Below the pieces are notes generated by a model. The model saw nothing but the letters and a program-made list of their open reading frames with translations. It had not been told where the DNA came from and did not search any database. Positions 43,735 through 51,457 of a DNA stretch of 51,845 bases are shown here, in pieces. Source of the DNA: JACRAO01 sp964490895 (GTDB taxonomy: Bacteria; Bdellovibrionota; UBA1018); assembly GCA_964490895.1 (NCBI GenBank), contig CAZBEI010000042.1, positions 1 to 51,845 of the forward strand. The letters are read 5' to 3'. How positions within the stretch are numbered: the first letter of the stretch is position 1; each line of letters opens with the position of its first letter. Made by a program: the position numbers and the translations under genes.

Positions 43735-45447
43735 CTACTTCTCCTCTTTTGATGCTTCGGTCTTATCTGGCGCTTCTTTTTTTGGAGATGATTTCTTTTT
43801 GGAAAGAGGCAACTCCAGCTGTTGTTCTGATTTCTGGTGTTCTTCTAAAATATCATGTGCTTCTTTTAATTCTTTTTCTGTGGCTCTGGCGTCCCTCCCC
43901 AGGAGTTTTGTCAGTCCCTCTTGAGCTCGTTTTTTACGGCTCTCTGGAGCTTGTGTAATTCTACAAAGGCCATCAATTAAAATAGGACAAAACTGTTCGA
44001 TATGACGCATTTTTTCTTCTAATTCACTTTCCTTATCTTCTTTTCGTATGTGTTTAGAGAGCCTCTGACCAGCCTGAATGAGAGCCCGCCTAATTTCTTC
44101 TACGAGTTCGTCTGAGGCATCCACCGTTTCTTTAGACGCATTTTTAAATTTAATGAAAGGAGAAACTACACTCACTGCAATAATATAAGGCCCTTGTGGG
44201 AGGCCATCCTTTGGCTGAACAATCCCATAAGTCCTCCAATTGACCGATTGAATGGACTGTACAATAGCACAGGCTGATTTATCAAACTGAAGCGGAACTC
44301 GATTGGCAAATCTCAGCACCTGCACCGAACTCTCAGGCTCCCCCGCTCTTTCTTTGAGTCTCGAAATTGCAACTTCGACCTGAACGGGCTTAAAATCACA
44401 GATGGCTGGTTTTCTCGTCACCACAGAAAAAAAATCTACATCTCCTAAACGCCCAATGCTTTTGGCTAGAGTTGCTTCGCCAATGGATAAGACAGATTTC
44501 GTAGAAGGAGCCATGAGCTTTAGGTTCTGAAGCGCAGTAAAAATCTGTTTAAACTCTGTCTCACTCATAGAATCTACAGATTTTTCTAAGAGCGCCTTTT
44601 TAATTCCAAGTGGGATAAGCTCTTTTAGAACACCCTCATGAACTCTAGAAAATCCTTTTTTGAGCCATGAGCGAAGCGTGATTCTCCCAAAAAGATGCGA
44701 GTGGGCAATAAATTCTCCCAACTTCATCGTATGGGGATGAGGGTCTGTAGCTTCAGGAATTTTTGGAACCTCAACGCTTACTCTTTCTATCGTTTGTATT
44801 TCGGTATCAGGGAGTTTATAGGTTAGCTTGAGATGAGGATTGACGAGCGAAGTCCCTGACAAATAATTAATGAGGCCAGCCTCTCCATTGAGTTGGATCC
44901 TGCCGTCAATCAAAAACTCGACAGAAGTCCCATGAGGACGATCCCAATCAAGTGAGTCTTTATCTTTAAAAACCCCTTTATTGTGCTTGATGTCTACTTC
45001 TACAATCCCCGAAATCGCTTTTCTCATTTTAGATGTTTTAGTAATAATACGAGCGCCCACAGCACAGGTGAGTTGTGCCCAAGTGGTGGCTGCCGAGATG
45101 CCAATGCCCTGCTGTCCTCTCGAACAACGACCTCTGCCAAACTTTGAGGAAGCCAGATACTCCCCAAAAACTTTTGGAACATCCTCACTCTCAATTCCTG
45201 GACCATTGTCTTGCACTGCAACTCGAATTTGATCGGAGTTTTTAAGAGACCCTGCCCCAACTTTTTCTACTATAATATTTACCTCTGGCAAAATCCCAGC
45301 TTCTTCGCAGGCATCTAGAGAATTATCAACCGCTTCCTTGAGCGTGGTGAGCACAGCCTTCACATGCGAAGAAAACCCCACCTGCTGCAAGTTTTTCGAA
45401 AAATATTCCGCTGTGCTGCTTGTTGTTATTTTTTCTTTGGATGCCAT
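43735..45447 (-). CDS. top6B: DNA topoisomerase VI subunit B
   Basis: ATPase subunit, 570 residues. The GHKL fold has LKEAVDNSLDACEEAG with Mg-binding Asn42, VQDNGPGIESEDVPKVFGEY (about 77-96) and FGRGRCSRGQQGIGISAATT (the ATP lid, about 102-121). An H2TH region and transducer domain follow (VEVAISRLKERAGEPESSVQ, VLRFANRVPLQFDKSACAIV). The C terminus is an acidic/Lys-rich tail (about 535-570). The first gene of the pair, top6A following at 8 nt. A small coiled-coil gene lies 41 nt upstream on the same strand and could be cotranscribed. Confidence 0.93.
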   Translation of the reverse strand: MASKEKITTSSTAEYFSKNLQQVGFSSHVKAVLTTLKEAVDNSLDACEEAGILPEVNIIVEKVGAGSLKNSDQIRVAVQDNGPGIESEDVPKVFGEYLASSKFGRGRCSRGQQGIGISAATTWAQLTCAVGARIITKTSKMRKAISGIVEVDIKHNKGVFKDKDSLDWDRPHGTSVEFLIDGRIQLNGEAGLINYLSGTSLVNPHLKLTYKLPDTEIQTIERVSVEVPKIPEATDPHPHTMKLGEFIAHSHLFGRITLRSWLKKGFSRVHEGVLKELIPLGIKKALLEKSVDSMSETEFKQIFTALQNLKLMAPSTKSVLSIGEATLAKSIGRLGDVDFFSVVTRKPAICDFKPVQVEVAISRLKERAGEPESSVQVLRFANRVPLQFDKSACAIVQSIQSVNWRTYGIVQPKDGLPQGPYIIAVSVVSPFIKFKNASKETVDASDELVEEIRRALIQAGQRLSKHIRKEDKESELEEKMRHIEQFCPILIDGLCRITQAPESRKKRAQEGLTKLLGRDARATEKELKEAHDILEEHQKSEQQLELPLSKKKSSPKKEAPDKTEASKEEK

Positions 45448-45488
45448 TTACTTATATTCTTAAATGAAGACTTTACAATAGGCTAGCG

Positions 45489-45764
45489 CTAACTTATTTT
45501 TTGTAAAATAAGTGCGACTTGGGTTGCCACAAGTTCCAGAGATTTTTGAAATTGTGCAAATTGAACTTCGAGCGAGCTCACTCTTTGATCCGTCGAACCC
45601 ATTTGCTGTCTCAAGGAGCCCACTTCCTCCCGCAACCATCCAAATTCCTGTCTCAGAGTTTTGAACTCGGACTTCATTTCAGAACGCAGTAAAAGCACGA
45701 CTCCCTTTGTGGCAGGTTCATTGGGATGCGAAGTGAGTAAATCATCTAAAAAATCAGTTTGCAT
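45489..45764 (-). CDS. Small coiled-coil protein, family member 2
   Basis: A 91-residue soluble protein that begins MQTDFLDDLLTSHPNEPATK and ends LVATQVALILQKIS. Both ends are shared with the gene at 46967-47200, and the N terminus with the gene at 16601-17101. The middle is a heptad coiled coil (EVGSLRQQMGSTDQRVSSLE). GAAAGGA about 8 nt upstream is its ribosome binding site. Function unknown. It precedes top6B-top6A on the same strand. Its last codons overlap a 9-bp hairpin (45492-45513), perhaps a weak terminator. Confidence 0.75.
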   Translation of the reverse strand: MQTDFLDDLLTSHPNEPATKGVVLLLRSEMKSEFKTLRQEFGWLREEVGSLRQQMGSTDQRVSSLEVQFAQFQKSLELVATQVALILQKIS

Positions 45765-45813
45765 ATCGAAATCCTTTCTATCAGACGACTTTTCTTAAAG
45801 CAAGAACTAGGCC
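45733..45813 (-). repeat. Left arm of inverted duplication flanking the beta-propeller gene
   Basis: On the minus strand, the 43-nt leader (45771-45813) matches 46918-46960 at 40/43 positions, and the first 32 coding bases are identical in both copies. Six less conserved bases lie between. The right arm is 46918-46998 on the plus strand. Beyond this, similarity continues at a lower level over the whole small coiled-coil gene. The two arms face outward and enclose 45882-46913. Confidence 0.85.
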
Positions 45814-45881
45814 AAATAACACCCCATGCCTTGATCTTTCTTAAATCCTTCTAGAGAATAACTGAACTGGAGGGATGGGAG

Positions 45882-46913
45882 ATGAAATTCAAAGTCAGTT
45901 TTTTGGGGATATTGGTTGTCTTTTTATTTTCACAGTTTTCTTTGGGCACCGAATTTAAAAAAATAATGGACTTAGCTCCTGGCAACTGGGGAAATCTCTA
46001 TTATTACCAAAACACTCTCTATGTTTCCGAAATGACTCAAGACCTCATCTATGCTTTAAGACGAAATAAACTTTCTACCATTCCAATGCCACAAGGGTAC
46101 CGCTCAGCGCCTGATCAAATGATAGGATTTGAAAATAATCTCTTTGTTTCAACGACCGGCGGAATGTTTCTAACGCTTGTAGATACAAATGGATTTTATG
46201 TTAAAAAAGAATGGAGCGTCAGGCCTGAACTCATTGGTCCGGGTGCACTTGCAATCGAAAATCAAATGCTCTATGTCGCAGATACAGGTACGAGACAAAT
46301 ATTGCCAATCAAACTCTCAACTCTTAAAAAAATAAAGCCGTTATTTTCTGGGCCTGGTCCACTTTCGATGGCTGTATCGAAAGGGAAAATTTTCGTCATC
46401 TCATCCGAAAACATTTTTTATCCTGAGTTGAGAATCATTCGAGTTTTTGAGTCTACAACGGGCCAAACGCTCTTACAATATGACCCAAAGCAACAGGGCG
46501 AAAAGGGAGTTTATACAGCGATCCATAAATCATCAGATGGAACAGTTTATGTGATTTCGGTGGAGGATCAGTTGCTACTTGCCTTTAACCCGGACACTCT
46601 CGTAATAAAAAAAATCAAACTCCGCACACACAATCCAGTGTCAGTCGCTTCTATTGGAAACCAGATTATTATTCTAGATGGGGGCCCAAGGCGAAACGAA
46701 ACGTATGATCCAAATGGCGGGATCAATCTCACATACAAACCTGTACTAGAAATTTTATCCGAAGAACCAAAACAGATAGATCTCTTTGAACTCTCCAATC
46801 ATCAAATCGTACTACCGAGTCTTTTAGAAACGGACGGCTTAAACAGGATTTTTATCCGTTCCGAAAACTTTTCAAACTCATCGAAAGCTTTGCTCTCAGA
46901 AATTATTTTATAG
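45882..46913 (+). CDS. Secreted beta-propeller (NHL/YncE-like) protein
   Basis: A 343-residue exported protein: signal peptide VSFLGILVVFLFSQFSLGT, then repeated four-stranded blades typical of NHL/YncE-type propellers (GNLYYYQNTLYVSEMTQDLI, GALAIENQMLYVADTGTRQI, LSMAVSKGKIFVISSENIFY, VASIGNQIIILDGGPRRNE). About five or six blades are visible; no catalytic signature is seen. GGAGGGATGGGAG precedes the ATG. It lies alone between the inverted coiled-coil gene pair, so it may have been carried in with, or be acted on by, that duplication. Binding partner unknown. Confidence 0.72.
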   Translation: MKFKVSFLGILVVFLFSQFSLGTEFKKIMDLAPGNWGNLYYYQNTLYVSEMTQDLIYALRRNKLSTIPMPQGYRSAPDQMIGFENNLFVSTTGGMFLTLVDTNGFYVKKEWSVRPELIGPGALAIENQMLYVADTGTRQILPIKLSTLKKIKPLFSGPGPLSMAVSKGKIFVISSENIFYPELRIIRVFESTTGQTLLQYDPKQQGEKGVYTAIHKSSDGTVYVISVEDQLLLAFNPDTLVIKKIKLRTHNPVSVASIGNQIIILDGGPRRNETYDPNGGINLTYKPVLEILSEEPKQIDLFELSNHQIVLPSLLETDGLNRIFIRSENFSNSSKALLSEIIL

Positions 46914-46917
46914 GGTT

Positions 46918-46998
46918 GGCCCAGTTCTTGCTTTAAGTAAAGTCATCTGATAGAAAGGATCCCGTTATGCAAACTGATTTTTTAGATGATTTACTCAC
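46918..46998 (+). repeat. Right arm of inverted duplication
   Basis: Counterpart of the left arm at 45733-45813: same leader (GTTCTTGCTTTAAG at its core, GATAGAAAGGAT at its end) and same first 32 coding bases. Conservation of the leader as strongly as the coding start suggests it holds a promoter or regulatory site shared by both genes. Confidence 0.85.
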
Positions 46999-47200
46999 CT
47001 CTAACCCGAACGAAGGTGCAACCAAGGGATTGGTGCTTCTTTTAAGAACTGAGATGAAGTCCGAATTCAAGGCCCTGAGAGCAGACTTTCAGGCTCTGGG
47101 GTCCGAATTTCAGACTCTAAAGGCTCAAGTCACAAGAGTCGAAAAATCTTTGGACTTAGTCGCTACCCAAGTCGCACTCATTTTGCAAAAATTAAGCTAG
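46967..47200 (+). CDS. Small coiled-coil protein, family member 3
   Basis: A 77-residue soluble protein beginning MQTDFLDDLLTSNPNEGATK, then LVLLLRTEMKSEFKALR, a short heptad middle, and ending LDLVATQVALILQKLS. It is the shortest of the three members and shows the minimal plan: conserved N-terminal module, variable coiled coil, conserved hydrophobic C-terminal segment. GAAAGGAT lies 6 nt upstream of the ATG. Function unknown. A 16-bp tandem duplication covers its stop codon. Confidence 0.75.
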   Translation: MQTDFLDDLLTSNPNEGATKGLVLLLRTEMKSEFKALRADFQALGSEFQTLKAQVTRVEKSLDLVATQVALILQKLS

Positions 47201-47216
47201 GCAAAAATTGAGCTAG
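47185..47216. repeat. 16-bp tandem duplication at a stop codon
   Basis: GCAAAAATTAAGCTAG (47185-47200) is followed directly by GCAAAAATTGAGCTAG (47201-47216), then by a partial third copy GCAAAAACT. The first copy ends with the stop codon of the 77-residue gene. Probably replication slippage. Confidence 0.75.
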
Positions 47217-47228
47217 GCAAAAACTAAG

Positions 47229-48236
47229 TCAGTCTTGCTCAGGAGCAAACAAGATCTGCATGAGTGAGACAAAAATACCAGCAATGATGGGTCCTAAAAA
47301 AATTCCAGAAAAGCCTAAAACTTCGAACCCCCCAAAAGCTGCAATAAAACCCAGAAGCGGGTGCAACCCACCCGCACCCTTTAGAACCATGGGCCTTATA
47401 AAATTGTCTAAAATACTCACCACAAGTGCCATGACCACTAAAAAAATTCCAGCTGTTTTATTGCCAATTAAAATTTGATAAAAAGCCAACCCAAAAGTCA
47501 CAGGCACTGAACCAATGAGTGGAACAAAAGAAAAGAGAAATACTAAAAAGCCAATGAGTGCAAAAGAAGAAACCTTTGCGCCCAAACAAGACAGAGAAAA
47601 AACAAGGGATTGCACAAACCCCGATAAAACTGCCGCCAAAATAACAGAACGACACATTTGACCCACAGACTCAAGAAAAATTTCAGTCTGTTTAGGATTA
47701 AAAAAAGAATTCCGGCGGATGAGGAGGATCAGCTTTCTGCCATCGAGCAGAAAAAAATAAATACTGAGTACAGTCACAGCCAATGCCATCCCAAATGCTG
47801 GTAAATGAGCCAAAAAGTTTCCGAGCCCATCTGCAAGCCTAAGCCCCATCGTCATTGCTGTTTTTTTTGCGATCGACAAAAGCTCTTTAGACTGAAGTGG
47901 CACAAAACTTGTGATTTTATCAATGACGTCTTTGACCCCCTCAGAACTCATAAAATTCTCAATGAACTGACTGTAGCCAAACTCTTGCAAGCCTGACTGC
48001 ACAGCCCAAAGGATTAGAAAAACAAAAGGGAGAAGACAAAGAAGGGTCAACGCAAGTGTGATGAGTCCTGAGCCTAAAAAAGGAGGCAGCTTTCTTTTTT
48101 CTAAGAACTCCAAAAGAGGGAAAAAAAGGATCGCTAAAAGCGCTCCCATCGAAACAGGAATAAGCAGCGGCTTTGTTAAACAAAAAAAGAGAAGTAAAAC
48201 CAGGAAAATAAAAAGATTTTTACCTGATGGCCTCAA
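47229..48236 (-). CDS. AI-2E family permease (PerM/YhhT-like)
   Basis: An inner-membrane protein of about 335 residues with seven to eight helices: LFIFLVLLLFFCLTKPLLIP at the start, then GLITLALTLLCLLPFVFLIL, MALAVTVLSIYFFLLDGRKL, and a C-terminal region with SFVPLIGSVPVTFGLAFYQI and IFLGPIIAGIFVSLMQILF. The family was named for AI-2 export, but many members do other transport such as Na+/H+ exchange, so the substrate is open. I chose a TTG at 48236 with AAAAGGAA 4 nt upstream, overlapping the preceding stop by 17 nt. The frame is open to 48290 (ATG), which overlaps by 71 nt. Confidence 0.85.
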   Translation of the reverse strand: MRPSGKNLFIFLVLLLFFCLTKPLLIPVSMGALLAILFFPLLEFLEKRKLPPFLGSGLITLALTLLCLLPFVFLILWAVQSGLQEFGYSQFIENFMSSEGVKDVIDKITSFVPLQSKELLSIAKKTAMTMGLRLADGLGNFLAHLPAFGMALAVTVLSIYFFLLDGRKLILLIRRNSFFNPKQTEIFLESVGQMCRSVILAAVLSGFVQSLVFSLSCLGAKVSSFALIGFLVFLFSFVPLIGSVPVTFGLAFYQILIGNKTAGIFLVVMALVVSILDNFIRPMVLKGAGGLHPLLGFIAAFGGFEVLGFSGIFLGPIIAGIFVSLMQILFAPEQD

Positions 48237-48864
48237 AGTGTTCCTTTTCGAATGCTTCTTTGGATCCCTCTTCGTAAGTGCCAAAGACAAAATCCCAAAG
48301 TGGCGAACTCACACCCCACCTAGAATGAGAGTGGGCATAGTGATGGATCATGTGGTTTTGCTTCAAATACTGGCCGACCTTAGTTCGAGGCTTAAAATGG
48401 TGGATGGAATAATGGGTATAATCATAGCAAAGATAACCGATAAGGAAAAAAGCGAAAAAAGGCTCCACCCAGACGGGTCCTAAAAAAAGACGAAATAAAA
48501 AATAAAAAAAGACCGCTAAAACAATCGCCGCAAAAGGAGGCATCACCAACCGAGTAGGATCTACTGGGTCATCATGATGGAGTCCATGAATAATAAATTG
48601 AAATCGCTTTTGGAGATGATTTTTAGGTTTGAGATGAAAAATAAACCGGTGCAACGTGTACTCTGCAAGTGTCCAAAAAAGAAACCCGCTCAACCCCAAA
48701 GACCCGATGCTCCACAAGCTTAAACCCGAAACCTGTTGCGAGTGCCATAAAAACCACCCCACCACGGGGGTCCAAATAATTAAGGGTGTCAGTGGATGCA
48801 CGTGTGTAAATATTTCTAAAAAACCACTTTTGAATATCCGGATGCTCTCCCTCTTTTTTTCCAT
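48220..48864 (-). CDS. Fatty-acid hydroxylase superfamily protein
   Basis: A 214-residue integral membrane di-iron hydroxylase. The eight-histidine pattern is full: HRFIFH, HGLHHDDP, HYSIHHF and NHMIHHYAHS. Hydrophobic helices include PLIIWTPVVGWFLWH, SLGLSGFLFWTLAEYTL and PFAAIVLAVFFYFLFRLFLG. This resembles the FA2H/Scs7 type, which 2-hydroxylates long-chain fatty acids, often in sphingolipids or LPS lipid A. No cytochrome b5 domain is fused. It overlaps the AI-2E family gene, so the two are cotranslated. The lipid substrate is unknown. Confidence 0.85.
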   Translation of the reverse strand: MEKKRESIRIFKSGFLEIFTHVHPLTPLIIWTPVVGWFLWHSQQVSGLSLWSIGSLGLSGFLFWTLAEYTLHRFIFHLKPKNHLQKRFQFIIHGLHHDDPVDPTRLVMPPFAAIVLAVFFYFLFRLFLGPVWVEPFFAFFLIGYLCYDYTHYSIHHFKPRTKVGQYLKQNHMIHHYAHSHSRWGVSSPLWDFVFGTYEEGSKEAFEKEHFEAIR

Positions 48865-48909
48865 CGCTTCACACTTTACATTGAGGTAGTGTCCTAAGCA
48901 AGAGGGGTT

Positions 48910-50016
48910 ATGAATTATTTGGCCATATTGTTTTCCTGTATTTTTTTAGGCCTTGTTTTCTTTGTGTTTAACTTCCTAAAATCTCAGATCCGACTCTTAC
49001 AGTCAGAACTCAAAGACGCGCTCTCATTTAGACTCGAGGCGTCATTAAGTCAAAATCGTTTAGAGTTGCAAGACGGGCTCTCTAAAACAACTCAAGCCCT
49101 AGAAGTCAAATTTCAGTCCCTAGAAAACCAAGTCGGATTAAGACTAGAAAATATTGGGAGAAAAGTAGAAACTAAATTAGACGAAAACTTAAAAGAAGGT
49201 TATCGGCATTTCGAAAAAGTCCAGTTTCATCTCAAGGAAGCCGAGCTCAAACTAGCCTCACTCAACGTAGTGGGACAATCCATTTCTGAGCTCAATAATT
49301 TACTCAAACTCCCACACCTCCGAGGTGGGTTTGGGGAGGCTTTTTTAGAAAAATTGCTCAGTGATTTTCTGCCTGCCTCGGGTTTTGAACTTCAATATAC
49401 CATTGATCCAAATTCGACCGAAAGGGTAGACGCGATTGTAAAACTAGCCACCCAAGTTCTCCCGATCGATAGCAAATTTCCAAGGGATCAAGTTTTGCCC
49501 CTTTTCGAAACCCAAGACCCGCATTCTTTAGAAGTGGCGAGAAAGGCTTTGGCAGAATTTATTAAAGTTCAAAGTAGGTCCATTGCTAAAAAATACATCC
49601 GCCCAGAACTCGGGACAACCGACATGGCACTGCTTTTCTTGCCAAGCGAAACGCTTTATTTCGAAGTCATTCGGGATGGAAAACTGTTCGAAGAAATGTG
49701 CAAACTCAAGGTCTACCCAGTCTCACCCAATACCTTGGTCATGGGATTAAAATCTGTCTCCATGGCACAGGAGTATTACAATATGTCTAAGGGTGTAGAA
49801 AAAACCATCGAGGACCTCAAAAAAGCCAGAAGGCATTTTGACCACTTTGACAAACGATTTGACGAAATTGGAAAAGGTTTAAGAAAAGCACAAGAGGCAT
49901 TTGATACAGCTCACATCCACTTAGGACATTACGAAACCAGTATTTTTCGGCTTACAGGGACTGACGAACCATTGCCACCGGCAGCTCAGTTGGAACACCC
50001 CGAAGGCAACGCTTAG
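48910..50016 (+). CDS. rmuC: DNA recombination protein RmuC
   Basis: A 368-residue protein: N-terminal membrane helix (YLAILFSCIFLGLVFFVFNF), coiled coil (about 25-100) and the RmuC nuclease-like domain (about 120-320). Key segments are LRGGFGEAFLEKLLSDFLP, VDAIVKLATQVLPIDSKFPR and MALLFLPSETLYFEVIRDG. RmuC limits inversions and short-repeat recombination in E. coli, and the restriction-endonuclease-like fold (Asp..Glu/Asp-x-Lys: PIDSKF) suggests it cuts DNA structures. AGAGGGG lies just upstream of the ATG. Confidence 0.92.
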   Translation: MNYLAILFSCIFLGLVFFVFNFLKSQIRLLQSELKDALSFRLEASLSQNRLELQDGLSKTTQALEVKFQSLENQVGLRLENIGRKVETKLDENLKEGYRHFEKVQFHLKEAELKLASLNVVGQSISELNNLLKLPHLRGGFGEAFLEKLLSDFLPASGFELQYTIDPNSTERVDAIVKLATQVLPIDSKFPRDQVLPLFETQDPHSLEVARKALAEFIKVQSRSIAKKYIRPELGTTDMALLFLPSETLYFEVIRDGKLFEEMCKLKVYPVSPNTLVMGLKSVSMAQEYYNMSKGVEKTIEDLKKARRHFDHFDKRFDEIGKGLRKAQEAFDTAHIHLGHYETSIFRLTGTDEPLPPAAQLEHPEGNA

Positions 50017-50066
50017 CCATACAGAGTTTACTTTAGTAAAAAAAAGGCGTACTATTTTTTACATGT

Positions 50067-50681
50067 ATGACAGATCAACTCTTTCGTGCCTTTCTACCCG
50101 TCGCAGCACAAATGAACACTGAAATTTTAAACTATAATAAAATCGCATTTGATGTTGGGATCAGTCCAGTGACTGTTCAACGCTACTTCAACCTCTTAGT
50201 AGATACTCACTTGGGATTTTTTCTAGAACCGTACCATCACTCCATTCGAAAAAGACAAAGACAGAACCCAAAATTTTATTTTTTTGATTGTGGCGTTCCT
50301 CGGTCATTGCAGAAAAGACTCAATCTCAATATACAAGAAGGAACTTATGAGTTTAGCAAAGCCTTCGAACAATTTCTAATCCTCGAGATGATGCGACTCA
50401 ATGATTATCAACGAAAAGACTATTCGTTTTATTACCTACGCACAAAAGATGATGCAGAAATCGATCTCATTATTGAACGTCCAGGCATGCCCACAGCTTT
50501 GATTGAAATTAAATCTAGAGCCTCTATCAGCGAAAGAGAGACCCGTACGTTAAATCGATTCATAAAAGACTTTAAAAATCCAGACGTTTACCTTTTGTCT
50601 CTTGACCCCGTTGAGCGTAAATACGAAAATGTTTGGGCCCTTCCCTGGAGAAAAGGGATCGAAGCATTAGGCCTTGGCTAA
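50067..50681 (+). CDS. Orphan DUF4143 domain without its AAA ATPase
   Basis: A 204-residue protein matching the C-terminal DUF4143 half of bacterial ATPases that normally begin with an AAA domain of about 200 residues. A winged-helix part (ISPVTVQRYFNLLVDTHLGF) is followed by the nuclease-like core: PKFYFFDCGVPRSLQ, FEQFLILEMMRLN, and DDAEIDLIIERPGMPTALIE with IKSRA (Asp...Glu-x-Lys). The 50 nt upstream do not encode an ATPase or Walker motif, so the gene is truncated or a free-standing fragment. The frame is intact and the nuclease-like residues are kept. It overlaps the next gene's stop by 4 nt on the opposite strand. Confidence 0.8.
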   Translation: MTDQLFRAFLPVAAQMNTEILNYNKIAFDVGISPVTVQRYFNLLVDTHLGFFLEPYHHSIRKRQRQNPKFYFFDCGVPRSLQKRLNLNIQEGTYEFSKAFEQFLILEMMRLNDYQRKDYSFYYLRTKDDAEIDLIIERPGMPTALIEIKSRASISERETRTLNRFIKDFKNPDVYLLSLDPVERKYENVWALPWRKGIEALGLG

Positions 50682-51310
50682 TTCCACTGCACAGGAACTT
50701 GGGTGATTTTTTCTTCAGAGCGCTGGATTTTTACAAATCCATTTTGTCTCCCAAACTGAAAGACATCTCGTGTGATTTTTACATCCTGAATGCAGTATTC
50801 TATAATTTTCTGAACAAGACCTGCTTTCCACCACTCCACAGCTTGGATCCCGTCGGCCGATTTCCCGACTCCCAGAGTTCCTCGTGCTACGGCTTCTAAT
50901 TTTAGATAGCGCTGTCGGGTTAAATTTTCCAAGTCAAACATCAGGTCAAAGCAATCTATCTTTTTGATTTCTAAACCGTAGGGCACAAGCACAGGAAGAT
51001 CAAAACCTCTGATATTGTAGCCCACTACGAGGCGTTCTTCGCAGAGGTCAATTAACTTTTTGAGGTCTTTTTCTAAGAATGAACTAAACTCGTCTTTTTT
51101 ACTGTCATAGACACAGGCCACCGAGACCCCGAGCTTATCAACGTGCTCCCAGCCTCCCACTTCTTGCACTAACTTCTGAGTTTCAATATCTAACACTATG
51201 AAATGCTTATGTTTTAAAAAAAGACTAGAGGGTACAACATCCTCAGAAAAAGGCACACAATAGGAGTGTTTCCAGAAACTTGCATTGAGTCTAATCCGCA
51301 TTGCATCCAT
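50678..51310 (-). CDS. DEDD 3'-5' exonuclease-like protein (RNase_H_2)
   Basis: A 210-residue RNase H-fold protein. Likely active-site residues: FIVLDIETQKL (Asp..Glu), LVVGYNIRGFDLPVL (Asp), and EYCIQDVKITRDVFQFG with Tyr and Asp as in DEDDy enzymes. This YprB/RNase_H_2 type occurs alone or beside helicases; here it is alone. The first 35 residues are outside the domain, and an in-frame ATG at 51301 is an alternative start. Substrate, DNA or RNA, is unknown. Its stop overlaps the end of the DUF4143 gene by 4 nt, so the two transcripts converge. Confidence 0.8.
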   Translation of the reverse strand: MDAMRIRLNASFWKHSYCVPFSEDVVPSSLFLKHKHFIVLDIETQKLVQEVGGWEHVDKLGVSVACVYDSKKDEFSSFLEKDLKKLIDLCEERLVVGYNIRGFDLPVLVPYGLEIKKIDCFDLMFDLENLTRQRYLKLEAVARGTLGVGKSADGIQAVEWWKAGLVQKIIEYCIQDVKITRDVFQFGRQNGFVKIQRSEEKITQVPVQWN

Positions 51311-51413
51311 TTTTCTAATCTATTTATCCTTGGCAATCCAGGAGTATTTTATGCAGTTTAGTAAATTTTTTGTGACTGTTCAGCCTCATTCTTCAGGCTC
51401 GGTGTAAAAACGG

Positions 51414-51452
51414 AGTCCCCTGACCACTTTCGGGTGGCGCCCGGGGTGGACT
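51414..51452. repeat. REP-like imperfect palindrome next to transposase remnant
   Basis: AGTCCCCTGACC... and ...CCCGGGGTGGACT form an imperfect GC-rich stem around an inner CCAC/GTGG hairpin. It is GC-rich in an AT-rich neighbourhood and lies 5 nt before the transposase frame opens. REP-type elements beside their transposases are a known arrangement. No second copy is certain in the window; the hairpin near 77-95 shares only CCCCGG-rich arms. Confidence 0.35.
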
Positions 51453-51457
51453 TATAA

